From NCBI GenBank assembly GCA_945910005.1, contig OX246740.1, forward strand, positions 57,837,311-57,901,310: DNA of 64,000 bases, read 5' to 3'. Positions 24,307-36,350 of this stretch are shown here, in pieces; positions within the stretch are counted from its first letter, which is position 1, and the number at the start of each line of letters is the position of its first letter. Origin of the DNA: Isoperla grammatica (lineage: Eukaryota > Arthropoda > Insecta > Plecoptera > Perlodidae). The notes beneath the pieces are model-generated. The model was not told where the DNA came from and made no database searches. It worked only from the letters and a program-made list of their open reading frames with translations. Position numbers and translations under genes: made by a program.

Positions 24307-26423
24307 AGTTATTTACCAGAAATACAAATTCAAATCTTTTAATACAGAATTATGGGAAAACGTTTGTTTACCACGAAAAGTTTAGGCCTACCGAAAAATA
24401 GACATCACTGCATGCTAGAATCTAGATTCTAGAATCCAAAGAAGTTAGTAAAATCTATGTTGCAGTGAATAACGAACTGATGCTAGCGCTACGGTTGACC
24501 CCGATAGAAATTGCAACTCAATGCTCCAAGTTTCGTCGTATAGTCGATAAAAGTGTTTACTACCTTGAACACCTCTGGCTTTTTGTTCAAAATCTACGGC
24601 AGTTATGTATGCAAATTAACTTCTTTACTCAGTGGACTGATTTCTGACATTGTATTAATTAGTTTTTATCGCGTTACGGATACATCCTATCAAGGATTTT
24701 TATAAATTCCAATTTTGTGACAGATTGCGAAGGAGTTTAGTCAGTTTACCGGCAGCGTATCGGATCGATGCGCCGGTTAGTTGGAAACGCCTGCAGCCGG
24801 AAACTAATTAATTACTTAAATATTCATTCCCTGTTCAAGACCCTGAAATTCTTTTTCAGAGCAACATTAATCAAGAAGTAATTATCACACAATTTAATTA
24901 GTGCTTAACATTTTAAAACTTTTATTTATTTATTCATTCAAGTTTGAAAAAAGACAATCGCCAGCAAAAGCTAGAATAAATTAGAAGGATATCGACACAA
25001 TAACCCCTCTCTTCTGAAATAAAAGTTCACTTTCATACTTTTTATTAATTAAGGCAGATACTTGGAATATTATCTAACAAAGTTTACTTTATTTTCTTTA
25101 CATATCCGTAACATAAAAGAATGTATATTAGATAGATACCAGAAACGGAGAAAAGGTAAGAAATAAGAATATAGGCCTATAGAATCGTGGATTGAATTAA
25201 ACCTGTTCTCTATTCTTTCTTCTTTTCACCCATTTCATATCCATTTATCCATTTTGTCAGCTGTTCTTGTATATGTGTAACCCAATGGGAGGCGTCAGCA
25301 TCCCTCGACAAAACGGCAGAGGATCAGCCATGTTAATTTAATTCACTCTTTCATAAACTGTACAGAATACATTTGATTAACGCACTACTGTTACTGCTCA
25401 CTAACTTACCGTTCACTGGAATAACTACTAGGGAATGTTCATTTTCCTTACATAGCAAAAGCATTCCTGTAAGCAATGCAAAGCACTTCAAGTTCAAGCA
25501 CGACATAAATGTGAAGTAAAATTCATTTAAAATGTGAAATTTATTTATTTTTATTTGTGTTGAACGACATTCTCTACAACTAGGTCAAATGACGTCGGGG
25601 GGTGATTGAAGGAAGGGACAAGTAGGCCAAGACTAACATTCAAAGGAGAATTTTATAATAATAATAATTTCAATTTATTTTTTTAGTCACAATCACACTT
25701 TCGTAAATTTACATTTTAGGATACTCGACATCGTACAAAGTTGAACAGTCGCGTCAAAAAGAAAACTTACTCCGAAGCAAGTAAAAAACCTTGCAAAGAG
25801 AAACCAAATGAAATAGAGCATCAGGCATTTATCAAACATTGTCAGGTTGGCAGTAACGACGCCAGCGCCCCCCTCGGCCATAAAACTAAGTCCACTGACT
25901 GGGGGGGTGAACCATAAAGCGGATAATGTCCGACTCCATTCACCTTAAATATCCAATAATATTTCAAATATAGAAAAGTGTGTGATGTGCTAAGGGAGGG
26001 GGTGAGGCTAGGGGGTGCGTCGAGTGGCGTATACAGCTACACCGGGTGAGGCCTCATGTATTATTCAACGGGAAAAGTCAGTAGCAAGGAAGGCAAGGCG
26101 CTAAGATCAAGACTAAGTAATTAAGTTACCCTACAGATGCTTCAAGCTTAGCTCCATTCTTTTACTTTTATCTTATCTTTGAAATCCACGGATAATAATT
26201 CTGCCAAAATGGGCTTAATCCACGACGTCGAATTGGCGGAAAATTTGCAAAACCCCCCCGCGTGGTCATAAAAATAAAAATGTGTATTTCGTGTTTCGGT
26301 TTTATTTGAACTGAAGAGTAATCTTAAATTCGGTTTATTTCGTCGAGAAATTATTTCACATAACTCGCGTGTTTAAAAATGTAAACATGCTGAGATTGAG
26401 TTTTGCTAAAGAGCCGAGTCGTG
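24307..26423. other. CRNKL1 5' flank; AT-rich, no gene recognised
   Basis: The promoter and 5' untranslated leader of CRNKL1 should lie just right of 24306, but I see no TATA box or other clear core element. An 18-bp perfect palindrome, CTAGAATCTAGATTCTAG, lies at 24415-24432. The rest is AT-rich, with only short chance ORFs. Confidence 0.5.
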
Positions 26424-26494
26424 ATGGGGGGGGGGGAGGGGGGAGAGTCGAGGCGGGCAGGCAAGCTCAGACGGATGTTGGGAAGGGGGGGGGG
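26424..26494 (+). repeat. Poly-G / G-rich tracts
   Basis: Two runs of nine or more G in an otherwise AT-rich setting, at about 26424-26440 and 26481-26494. They are candidate G-quadruplex formers. Confidence 0.7.
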
Positions 26495-26666
26495 ACGCAT
26501 AAATTATTTCCTTAGTCTATGAATTAAGCGAGCGGCGTAGACTTCAAAATCCAATATTGGATTAACGTTGAAATAGAGCTTTTACAGTCTGTATTAACAA
26601 CACTCGGTCATTGGGGCGGGAGGGGGAGGTCACGTGGTCGACCTGTCAGTGAGGGATGAGCGACCG

Positions 26667-26888
26667 CGGTGACCGGTGCACGCAAGAAGAGCGACTATGT
26701 TTTCCACCACTTATCTTACCCCTTGTATAGTAAACACTTCCATCGACTCCAAATGAACGAGGTGGATCCCTCCTCGTGGTGACCGGTGCACGCAAGGAGG
26801 GCTCTCTTGTATATCTGCATTCATCATGGTCTTGTCACGCACCCCCTTCTTTTGTCTCTGTCTCTCTTCTAATTCTCATTCATATTAG
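26667..26888 (+). repeat. Dispersed repeat family C, two adjacent copies
   Basis: GGTGACCGGTGCACGCAAG occurs at about 26669 and again at 26778. The second copy has the longer context CCCTCCTCGTGGTGACCGG ... GAGGGCTCTC ... TTTGTCTCTGTCTCTC. The same context appears inverted at 55750-55876. Confidence 0.6.
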
Positions 26889-26906
26889 AAGGCCGCTCTT
26901 CGCGAC

Positions 26907-27640
26907 CTCGCTGTACGGATGTCTCAGTGTACGCGCTGTTTTCCCGCACGCACAGTGCGTATAGGTTATCAGTCCTCGCCGTACGGATGTCTCACTTTAC
27001 GCGCTGTTTTCCCGCACGCACAGTGCGTAGGTTATCAGTGCTCGCTGTACGGATGTCTCAGTGTACGCGCTGTTTTCCCGCACGCACAGTGCGTATAGGT
27101 TATCAGTCCTCGCCGTACGGATGTCTCACTTTACGCGCTGTTTTCCCGCACGCACAGTGCGTAGGTTATCAGTCCTCGCTGTACGGATGTCTCAGTGTAC
27201 GCGCTGTTTTCCCGCACGCACAGTGCGTATAGGTTATCAGTCCTCGCCGTACGGATGTCTCACTTTACGCGCTGTTTTCCCGCACGCACAGTGCGTAGGT
27301 TATCAGTGCTCGCTGTACGGATGTCTCAGTGTACGCGCTGTTTTCCCGCACGCACAGTGCGTAGGTTATCAGTCCTCGCTGTACGATGTCTCGGTTTACG
27401 CGCTGTTTTCCCACACGCACAGTGCGTAGGTTATCAGTCCTCGCTGTACGGATGTCTCAGTATACGCGCTGTTTTCCCGCACGCACAGTGCGTAGGTTAT
27501 CAGTCCTCGCTGTACGGATGTCTCAGTTTACGCGCTGTTTTACCGCACGCACAGTGCGTAGGTTATCAGTCCTCGCTGTACGGATGTCTCAGTTTACGCG
27601 CTGTTTTCCCACACGCACGCACGCACGCACAGTGCGTATA
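26907..27640 (+). repeat. Tandem array, 66-68 bp unit, about 11 copies
   Basis: The motif GTACGGATGTCTCA recurs at 26913, 26981, 27047, 27115, 27181, 27249, 27315, 27381 (one base missing), 27446, 27512 and 27578. The first six spacings alternate 68 and 66, giving a 134-bp dimer; later units are simple 65-66 bp. Each unit carries the perfect palindrome ACGCACAGTGCGT. Short overlapping ORFs of 100-150 codons here are products of the repeat and are not genes. Confidence 0.95.
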
Positions 27641-28311
27641 ACGAGACAGAGACAAAGCATAACGGAGATTACCTCCCTCTTTCGTCATGAATTAGTTATA
27701 AGAGAAACAGAGGCAACTCTAAGAGTGTCGGGATCTAACGAAGTTTGACGAAGTCGGCCGAATGGATTGTTCTACGAGTGTCGTTTGTTTTGTTTGTTAC
27801 ATGGTGGAGATGTTACTAGAGCGTTTATGTAACCGCGACGCGAGGGGGTGGGAGGGGGGGGGATAGGGGAGGGGGTGGATCATAGTCACACGTGTCGTGT
27901 CTTTCAAATGGAACAATTAAACCGGATAAATATACCCACGAGTGGACATTATGTACACCGCTTAACTCAAGTGTGGCACATTGGTTCGATATTCTGATCG
28001 ACTCACACATAGGCCTCATAGGTCTTCTGCCGTGCAGTTTGTTGTATCAAGCCAAGCCGCCAGGTTCGCATGGTTCCAGTTCCCTGTAGTTAGTATAGTA
28101 TTTGACCAATCTACCCTTAAAAAATAATGAATGGACGGCAACTCGCAATCATCTAAAAACCTGTGTTAGCTTATAAAATATGTACATACAATTTCTTTGG
28201 TAAATGCATTGCAATTTGCAAACACGAAGATTGTAAAATAAATCAATGCCACGACACAATACACATGATAACTTTGCTAAACTAATACTTTCATATTAGT
28301 TGTAGAGTGTT
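27641..28311. other. No gene recognised; G-rich tract at 27842-27876
   Basis: Unique-looking sequence with a G-rich stretch (GGGGGTGGGAGGGGGGGGGA). No ORF with recognisable content. Confidence 0.5.
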
Positions 28312-28659
28312 TTAGTTACGCCAAACCATATTTACAAATCGAAATTCCGGGACAAACACAACTTTCGGCGACAACAATGGGGGGGGGGGGGGGGTGGAGG
28401 CGATGCCCCCCACAACAGCACCGCAGGTAATTTTTGAAAAGTATGATTTTATGTGGTTTAGAATGAGTTTAGAGTGAGTTGATTTTTTATGTTTTTGATG
28501 CTCTTTAATGTCTGATCGTCCCCCGTGCGCGATAGAAAATGTGGATTTACACTGACTGCAATGAACGTCGGAATCGTCATTTGCCCGCAATTGCTTTAAA
28601 CATGGGAAGTCTTTTTGTAACTCACTGTTAAATTTACACTTCCTTTTTGGTGGCGGCAT
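28312..28659 (-). pseudogene. hAT-like transposase N-terminus fragment with BED-like zinc finger
   Basis: From the ATG at 28659 it reads MPPPKRKCKFNSELQKDFPC and then a C-x2-C ... H-type finger: VHCSQCKSTFSIAHGGRSDI, then KEHQKHKKSTHS. This arrangement is typical of the N-terminal region of hAT/ZBED-related transposase proteins. After about 85 residues the similarity stops in a poly-proline stretch encoded by a poly-G tract at 28379-28394. The DDE catalytic region and dimerisation region are absent, so it is not a working transposase. Confidence 0.6.
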
Positions 28660-28735
28660 TGTCGCAGCACAAACAAACACACACACAGCATCAAAGTTCA
28701 ACGGCGACTAATGACACGCCAAATACAACAAGTCA

Positions 28736-29217
28736 GGGTGCGTCCCAATGTGATTTAGCCTGCTACCTACTAGCCACTAGCCACTAGCCTGCTAGGTGGC
28801 CTGCTACCCACTAGCCATACACGAGCTTTGGACACTACCTATCCAAGTGAACTATTCACTGCCTAGACAATCACCCAAGTGTGAGGTTATGTTGTACACA
28901 TCAAAGCTGTATATTCCAGATTAATGTAATTTCAGAAGAACATGTCAAAATCGATGGTGTATTATCAATTAATAAACATGTTTTTTGTTACTATCAAATT
29001 CTGATTTATAAAATGGTATTAACTCGAGTGGCACTTCGTCTGCCATTGTTAGTCGGTATTCTAGTGTACATTTTCACCAACTAGCCACTACTGACTAACT
29101 TACCCACTAGCCACTAGCCTACTAACAGCTTTGGTCACCTGCTTGTGACGACACTTCCGTCAAATTAGTCAGCGATGCTAGTCGACTAGCGTGAAAAAGG
29201 AGCATTGGGACGCACCC
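28736..29217. mobile_element. 482-bp MITE with 15-bp terminal inverted repeats, nested in the hAT remnant
   Basis: The ends are perfect inverted repeats: GGGTGCGTCCCAATG at 28736 and its complement CATTGGGACGCACCC ending at 29217. Each end is flanked by TCA (28733-28735 and 29218-29220), a likely 3-bp target duplication. Subterminal repeats of CTAGCCACTAGCC occur on both sides (28767-28815 and 29081-29122). There is no transposase ORF. It was probably mobilised by an unrelated autonomous element; the superfamily is not assigned. Confidence 0.75.
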
Positions 29218-29564
29218 TCAGAACCTAAGGGAGGCGGCGATTCAAAGCCTAGGTGGTAGGGTGACGGTAGGGGGTAGGGGTAGGGTAGGCCGGTCAGCTG
29301 ATACGGTACCGGTAAGCTACGTGTACAGCTGCCATCACAAGTAACTCAATATATCACGCATTTTGTTCTAATACTTGCCGCATCGATAATTTCCGGGACA
29401 TTAGAAACGTGTATCACAATTCCGGGACATTTAAGTGCTTTTCAAAAAGTCTTCGGGACACCGGGACAGAGAGTAAAAAAACGGGACTGTCCCGGGAAAT
29501 CCGGGACGTATGGTCACCTTACCAAGCTTCCTCGGGAGTATCATTCAACAACCACTTGCGTCCA

Positions 29565-29725
29565 CGCGGCATGATGTCACGCCAAGTCCCGCCGCTAGGT
29601 TGCGTTGCGTGGGTGAACCATGTAGCGTCATCTACCCCCCGTGACGTCACGACGCCAAGTCCCGCCGCCCGCCGCTAGGTTGCGTTGCGTGGGCGAACCG
29701 TGTCCCCCCCTCGTGACGTCACGCG
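29565..29725 (+). repeat. Imperfect direct duplication with CRE palindromes (GC-rich)
   Basis: Two copies of a block containing CGCCAAGTCCCGCCG, GCTAGGTTGCGTTGCGTGGG, GAACC and a final GTGACGTCACG, at about 29579-29651 and 29652-29724. TGACGTCA is the consensus cAMP-response (CREB/ATF) site. CpG density is high compared with the surroundings, so this could be a promoter or enhancer, but no transcript start can be seen. Confidence 0.6.
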
Positions 29726-30121
29726 TGTTGCGGCCGTCTCCTAGCAACAGGCGGGAAAGAGTGGTTCGCGGTGACATTCAAACCTTCTATTCGACGCGGT
29801 TCGATTCGTTCCATCGCTACCGAGTGAGAGCGGGATAAAAAAAGTGTTGAGGAGTCGTCATTCATTGGATGTTTACCCGGCAGACTTTTCTTGTGTATTC
29901 ATGTCATTCAATACTCTTCAACACACCTTGACTTTGTTCCACACCAAACTTTAGGATGCAGACGTCATAAGTGAGTGAGATATTGGCCAACCAAATGTCA
30001 GTATATTTGATAAAGCTACCCGCTGATTGGCTCAGATTCACTTCTATATGACGTCGTCAGCATATAGAAGGTTGCTGTGGAACCACGTTTTAACTATCCG
30101 AATTTTATACGCACGTTGTGA
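29726..30121. other. No gene recognised
   Basis: GC-moderate sequence following the CRE repeats. It contains TGACGTCGTCA-like and GACGTCATAAG motifs at 29961 and 30050. No coding sequence recognised. Confidence 0.4.
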
Positions 30122-30232
30122 CATTATTTATTTATTTGTTTATTTATTTAATGTTTATCCTATTCAGTTATAAAAACTGATTTACAAAGGAGGACCTTAA
30201 ATAAAACTAAGCTATGCAAACAATTAATAATA
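30122..30232 (+). repeat. Dispersed repeat family B, copy 2
   Basis: It shares with 21650-21768 the ordered motifs TTATTTA, AATGTTTATCCTATTCAGTTA, GATTTACAAAGGAGGAC and CAATTAATAATAATG. The tail is AT-rich and low complexity. Confidence 0.5.
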
Positions 30233-30239
30233 ATGAAAT

Positions 30240-31850
30240 CATAAATAACAATAACAACAAAAACAAAACAAACTACTGAACTATATAAAATATAATTAAG
30301 AGCAAGAAAAATTATTATTATTATCTTTATTATTGTCATTCTCATTATTTGTTCGTGACATTTTCGAAAGCTATATTCTAGTTGTTGCTGTCGCACTTGT
30401 GGTTTTAGTTGTGGTTTGAAATAAAATCGAAGACACGTGAGAATGTTGAAGTTTTTGGCCGCGAAAACCTAAAAATGAATATTTTTGTCATGTGTTGGAT
30501 GTTTTTCGTATTTGTTAATATTACTATTGTATTTCTCCTTCGCGTCAAGTCCGAGGTAAACTTTGTTGTACGATTATTGAGCGAGTCTTATAGCGCAGCC
30601 GATGCTGTAAGTTGTCAATGTATTATGTATTCTGTTACGAGAAGAAAATTCAACGGCAGCAGTACGTGAATTGAAAATAATAATAATAAAATAAATCCCA
30701 TGAAACTCGTGCGTCACTAGTTTTAGTTTCTATACAGTCGTGGATGACATGGTCACAAATAAAAGTAATAATTTGAATAATAAAAAGCTTATTTTCCAGA
30801 AGAGTATTTACATTTTGATACGCCTCAGATAATGCATTCCATATTCGATTCCCGGTGAATGCAGAGAGTTCGTCTCGCACAACCTTGTTTGCACAGTCAG
30901 TAGCTTCGCTCAAGTAGTCGACAGACGAGACGAGACGCCACAAAGAGGCTTCTTTGATGGATGAAAGTCTTTCTCTACTCGCTTTACTTGTAAGCAAGAT
31001 GAGACGAGTGTAGCGGTGACTTGGGTATGCGAAGAGAGGTATAATCCAAACCGTGGGAGGTTCAAGTTTTTTAACCATATCTTAACGCTACATATATTTC
31101 AATAAGCTGTGTTGCTTCATTTAAATGATTTTTGGTTGGTGTGTTTAGGCGTTTATTGTTTGACTTGTAACTTGTAGGACGGTATTTATTGTCCTCTTTT
31201 ACAGATCAGTTTTGTAACTGAATAGAATGTGAATAGACATTAAATAAATAAGGGAAACACGACACGAGTGCGATAGGTTGTTTTAGTAATTAAAGACTAT
31301 ACATGGAACAGTTTCATGTCCAGGGTGCAGGACACACGGTTTGAGTCAAGGGTTGCTCACTGGGTATACAGGGAGATCATGTTTGAGCCCCCCCCTCCCC
31401 CTTACAACACACACATTGGCAGATGTGTCCTCATTTTCATGGATGTGCATTCATTTCACACGTTTTTTTAATAATAAAGTTGCCAATTTGGTTCCCTCAG
31501 TGGAGATAAAGTAGTTTGCTGTAAATGAGGCTTGTATCACACGTGGAGAGGGAAGGTAAAGCAGTTTCCTGCAAGTCCCCAGAGTATCGACGATATCTGC
31601 AATGATTGAATCGCCAGCGTTGCCAAGTTGTTGGATCAACTCCCAACGGAAGAGACGTTTATGTTCTAAATTCAAATAACCCGAGAGGGTTTGCGCTGAG
31701 CTGAGGGGGGATGAGGAGAGTCAAATGGTTTTATTACACCTTTAAAAACGGAACCTGGCTCAGGGGATGGATGGATGTTGGTGGTCATTTCTTAGTCGTT
31801 CGAACGATGTATCGACAGGTGGCGCTAGTGTTGTCAGGAGTCTAATCTAG
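30240..31850. other. No gene recognised; a 142-codon and a 74-codon minus-strand ORF of unknown status
   Basis: Minus-strand ORFs at 30650-31078 (142 codons, beginning MVKKLEPPTVWIIPLFAYPS) and 31451-31675 (74 codons, containing FRWELIQQLGN) are the longest here. Neither shows a domain I recognise and neither has clear splice partners. They could be chance ORFs or eroded transposon protein. Confidence 0.35.
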
Positions 31851-31854
31851 GGCG

Positions 31855-31975
31855 ATAGGGGTGGCTCAGCGGTCACACGCGATACTCATGGCATGGGGTA
31901 GGTTCTGGCAATACGAATACATCTCTAGGACATTCCTTCTCAAGTACCCCATCCCTATAGGCTGACTAGGGATGT
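31855..31975 (+). repeat. tRNA-derived SINE-like element
   Basis: TGGCTCAGCGG at 31862-31872 matches the tRNA A-box consensus TRGCNNAGYGG. GGTTCTGGCA at 31901 is a weak B-box. The spacing suits an RNA polymerase III promoter, but the cloverleaf is not intact, so a SINE head is more likely than a tRNA gene. Confidence 0.4.
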
Positions 31976-32279
31976 TATCTACTTTGTCAATATTTGTCAT
32001 ATATGACATAAACAAGTCGAATGTACAAAAACCAAAATAAACATCAATTTTTATAAAGTATATACTATTTAAAGGGGTGACCTAGATTGGGGTGCATGTA
32101 TCTGATTGTGATAACCCTGAATATGCGTTTAAGGGATATGTAGAAACACATCTCTGACAGGACAGGAGAGAGGAATGAATGGAGAGACCTGTTCAAATCA
32201 ATCCACAGATTGATAATAATTTCATAATTTATGCGTTTCAGGGAAATTGAATTTCCCGTTCTCAAGATACAAAATAAAC

Positions 32280-32760
32280 AATAAAATACAAGTGAACATA
32301 TTTTAGTGACTTGAACCGTGGGACAAGAGTCTACGGTGGCGGCCTCGCCTCACGCAGCGGACAATAGTGCAACCAGTGTCCAGAGCGCGCAACACTCGGG
32401 CTAATTAATACCCCGGCCGGTGAAAGCAGCGCGGACGCCCCAAGTGACCACACGACACGATTGCGTCATCTATATAATAACATGGCGCGTGCGCGTGTGA
32501 AACCTTTCAGATAATTGGGTTTGGATTTATCTCTTATGTAGCTATCTATATACCCGGCCACTTGGTCGGATTATAAGCTTTAAATCAATTTAAAAACGTT
32601 CGGGACGTTTTGTGTGGGTGCCTACATATGGTGGCCGGTGCACGTACCAGCGCAAACATGTAATATTTTTATTCAAAATTTGTATTTACATATCTTAATG
32701 TTTATTTAAATTTTAAACTTCTATTTGATATAATTTCAATGTATCAATATATCACCGGCA
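32280..32760. other. No gene recognised
   Basis: Mixed sequence with a short GC-rich part at 32330-32500. GGTGGCCGGTGCACGTACC at about 32631 weakly resembles family C. No coding sequence recognised. Confidence 0.4.
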
Positions 32761-32767
32761 TACATGT

Positions 32768-32872
32768 GAACGGTGAATTTAGAGCCGTCATAACAACCCC
32801 CCTCCCCCCCCCCCCCCGCTGTACTCAGTTACAGAGGGTAAACAATGAATATACAAATTCATTTATTTATCG
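32768..32872 (+). repeat. Dispersed repeat family A, copy 2, interrupted by a poly-C tract
   Basis: It contains AACGGTGAATTTAGAGCCGT, CATAACAACC, then a C tract (32797-32818), CTCAGTTACAGAGGGTAAAC and AATGAATATACAAATTCA. The motif order is the same as in copies at 21533 and 53891. Confidence 0.55.
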
Positions 32873-32879
32873 ATGTAGT

Positions 32880-35800
32880 TTGTTCGACGAACTGACTCCA
32901 CCAAACAAACCTTCACTCAACCCGGAACAAAGCATTTTGTTTCCGACGAACATTACAATCAAGATATGTAAAACTCACAGAGCGGCGACAAGCGTCCTAT
33001 CTTCGAGATTTCCCTTCATCTTCTTTGCCCTCTTAGGCATTCCCTTTCTTTATGGAGTTCGACAGCGCCGCTCTCACCGCATATTGGTTTGTGTTCCCGC
33101 GCCCGTCTTCATAACATTTTTATTCCGGTTCATTTCAGGTCTTTGCCAGCGAGTGCGAGAGAGAGAGAGGGAGGGAGGTATAGTATAGGCTCTGTACTAC
33201 GCAGGGGGTATTGATTTTAATTTCGCGTAACATTTCGTCGCGTCCGATTTATACATTTTAGTGAAAAATGAAAGGAACGAAAAGTTTGACATGGTGTTTT
33301 AGCAGAGCGCCGGATTGAAGAGTCGGATATTATCCTGAAAGTCTTCTATAACTTCGTTGCTGGGATAATTAAGTAGATCAAAAGTTTGCTACGCTTTCGT
33401 GGAGTTGTGGCGTTCAAGTGTGCGGCCGTTTGCGCGCGCGAATAGTCTTGACACCGGCTGGGATAACGAGCGACCTGTCGAGGATAATCGAGACGAGACG
33501 GGTCGCGTCTCTACGATCGATCTGAATAATTCTCAGAAGAGACGAATTCCAGAAAGTAACAAACATTCAAATCTACGCAGTTTCAGATTGATTTCAATAA
33601 GTTAGTTATTGGTCAACGGATTTGAGTCAGCAATCTAGGCGGCTCTTGTGACGTCAACATAAAGTCATCGTTGATTTCTAGACTAATCACTTGTTTGAAT
33701 TAATTAAGGTATTCACTATCTTTGATGCTTAGAGTTAAGTCAGGCTGCTTTGTTATTATTTTATAAATGCTATTTTCTTAAGCCCAAAAAGATGAACAAA
33801 ATCCTAATGGACAGGCGCATCATTATTAGGGAACATCTGAAGGGTTCAGAGCACCCATACTGGCGAGCGTGTGTGTTATCATGCTAGGAGCGTCGGAGGG
33901 GAAGTGAGGGGAGGTAGGGGGGGGGGGATCAATCTCACGCGAGCGAATGACTCGCATTAAACGGATTTTGTGTTCAACAACGTTTCAACTTGATTGGAGA
34001 TTTTTATTGACTTGTGAAAGAAGTTAACTTGTTTTACTCGCAGCTCGATGTAGTAAGTACCGTGTTGGGCCGGCCCTCGTCGTGACTTGTTGCTTAACGA
34101 CGCATTCATTGACGACGAGGCCGGCGTATCGACGCGTCGTCACACCCTCGTGCAAGTACACGCGTACCGAGCCACTCGCGTCGTTAATTACACGGACAAA
34201 TGTAGCCAGATGAATTATTAATCCCCTCAAATGTTCCCGTTTATTAGTTTCTGTTTGTAACACTTACAACATTATTTCCTCCTAGTTTTGATATCGGCAA
34301 TAGAGACACAGGTTCGACCAACGGATTATTTAAATCCATATATGTGAAACTCCAGATTTATGTCGCTTAAAAATGCCTTCAAATGGTCAAAAAGTAAACC
34401 AAAATATGATATCCCCTAGATATCAGGATATAGTCTGGGACATGTGAGCCGCGGTCTATCTGACCCCGCGGTATAATCGACCGTGGCTACAGCACAGACG
34501 CGTCACTATCGCTCGACTCCTCGCAGACGTTTCGAAGTCGATACAGTAATCGTTTTATTCCTCGATACGGGGTCGCTCGCGTAGCCCACAGATCTTCCTT
34601 CATAGGGTCCCTTTGAGCCGGTATGTATACCGAACAACGATAGGGGTATGCCATACCGGTTATATAATGTTTTCGTTGTCTCTTTATACTGATTTGCTGT
34701 GATATTTTTTAATCGCGCCAATTTTTCTTTTTCAAGATTGAATGTGAAGGGAGAATGCGCACAAATAAGGCTCCAGCTGAGAATCATAAAGGGTTTGAAT
34801 GGTGTTTAAAGTTTTAGTCTGCTAATGACTAAGATCATGTGTATATGCGCCTTCGAGATCATTTTCATACGGGAATAACTTAGACATTATGTTTAGTTAA
34901 TCTTTCGACGCATCCGTTGTCATGCCTTAGTCTCCATCAAAGGGGGAGGGCGCTTGGATGACAAAGGGGGCCAGCATTTGCGGAGAGAGGAGACAAAAGA
35001 AGAAGAAGACAGGAATAAAGGGACGAAATGAGTGATGAACGTAAAGAAGAAAGAAAAGTAGAGAAATATGCTTGAAAGTCCCCTTTGTGGATTAAAATTT
35101 ACCTCTCATAACTGGAAGTATTTGCTCCTTGTGCAGTTACCAAACAACCAGAAGTGAAGGGGGTGAAATAGTAATAATAAACCATATAAATTATGCTTTA
35201 ACTGCACCGTGGAAAATCTACACGGTTAGCGCCACTGTACACGCAAAAAGCTGGAGCGTATCCCTGTAACAAAGTAGCCCGCATGATGTTCCTCCTATAG
35301 TGCTAGATGGTGTAATAACAGCGCACAATATGCCTTCAGAACACTTGTTCGATGTGTACAGAATATAATTACCGAATTACCGCAACAATGGGGTTCGGTA
35401 AAATATGGAATTGTGTCTGTGCGTATAAACTCAATCACGATGTTGTAATAACTTATATTTGGTTTAGGTTTTGATGTGTACTGTTAGAATAATGTTTTTG
35501 TTTGTTTTGTATGAATTTTACGGAATGGCGCTACACATTCAAGGTCTATTGAAAACATAATATTTATTTAAGTAATACATTTGGTATTTTGGCCCATTTA
35601 TTATGGTACCTATTTTTTAATAATTATATAACGACTACTGTGTACGTAAGATCTAAATAACACTATCACAGTATAAGCGTTAGCACTTTTTTAATTCATA
35701 ATAAATGGTATTATTTGAAGTAGAGGGGGTGGGTAATAGGGGTGGAAACAGGAGTGCGTGGATGTAACATAGTGTTGATTAAACATTGTTTATACACCAC

Positions 35801-36080
35801 CAATCCTTCCTTAAAAAACTTGTGAAATATAAAGATATTATATATTCGTTAATTACCTGTGTATAACCACTGAGCCTAGTTATAACGTAGGTTGGTTTAT
35901 AATATGCAGGAATTTATTGCAAATCAGTTTCACCAACTTAATTGGATTGACATAAATAAATGAACACACAAAAAATCGTGTTCATGCCTGTGTTATATTC
36001 ATCGGCCTCGTTTGTTATTTCAGTTCGACGTTCAGTTCAGAACCGCTTTGTGACAAAATATTAAATTACCGCGTTGTGTG
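32880..36080. other. No gene recognised; a hairpin at 34068-34123
   Basis: About 3.2 kb without recognisable coding sequence. GCCGGCCCTCGTCG at 34068 pairs with CGACGAGGCCGGC near 34111, forming a GC-rich stem with one bulge. A G tract lies at 33917-33928, and AT-rich low complexity at 35550-35900. Confidence 0.4.
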
Positions 36081-36086
36081 TTGGTA

Positions 36087-36133
36087 GGGGGGGGGGGGGG
36101 GGGGGTTGAGGGGGGGGGGGAGGAGGGGGACTG
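36087..36133 (+). repeat. Poly-G tract
   Basis: A run of about 20 G, then GTTGA and a second run of 12 G with further G blocks: a strong G-quadruplex candidate. Confidence 0.8.
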
Positions 36134-36225
36134 ATTGACATTCGATGCGAATTGTTTTCACCTGTTTGACTCCCGGGCTCGCGATTAAATGACATCATGG
36201 CCGAGTAGAATCAGCTGCGTAATGA

Positions 36226-36350
<125 letters not shown>

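Larger units (their letters stand above)
28312..29521 (-). mobile_element. hAT-type DNA transposon remnant
   Basis: The right end reads, on the minus strand, TAAGGTGACCATACGTCCCG with further CCCGG/GGGAC motifs. This matches the well-known hAT-type terminus GGTGACCA...GTCCCG. Subterminal CCGGGACA repeats occur at 29390-29510, and one lies near 28346. Inside on the minus strand is the start of a BED-finger-like transposase. No matching left terminus is visible, so the element looks internally deleted or 3'-truncated. A second element (28736-29217) is inserted in it. Confidence 0.6.

Noticed and set aside
24415..24432. 18-bp palindrome upstream of CRNKL1 as a heat-shock or other operator
   Set aside because: Half-site spacing does not fit the heat-shock element and no other known site matches; may be chance.
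26776..27748. Overlapping plus-strand ORFs of 100-150 codons with RCFPARTVR-type repeats
   Set aside because: They are produced by the 66-68-bp array in several frames at once, which no real gene would do.
30650..31078. 142-codon minus-strand ORF
   Set aside because: No recognisable domain, no splice partners and AT-rich tail codons; kept only as a note in the region entry.
31451..31675. 74-codon ORF with FRWELIQQLGN as a possible transposase piece
   Set aside because: The similarity to piggyBac-type C-terminal segments was too vague to support.
34068..34123. GC-rich hairpin as a terminator or small-RNA gene
   Set aside because: Stem has a bulge and no flanking signals; single occurrence.
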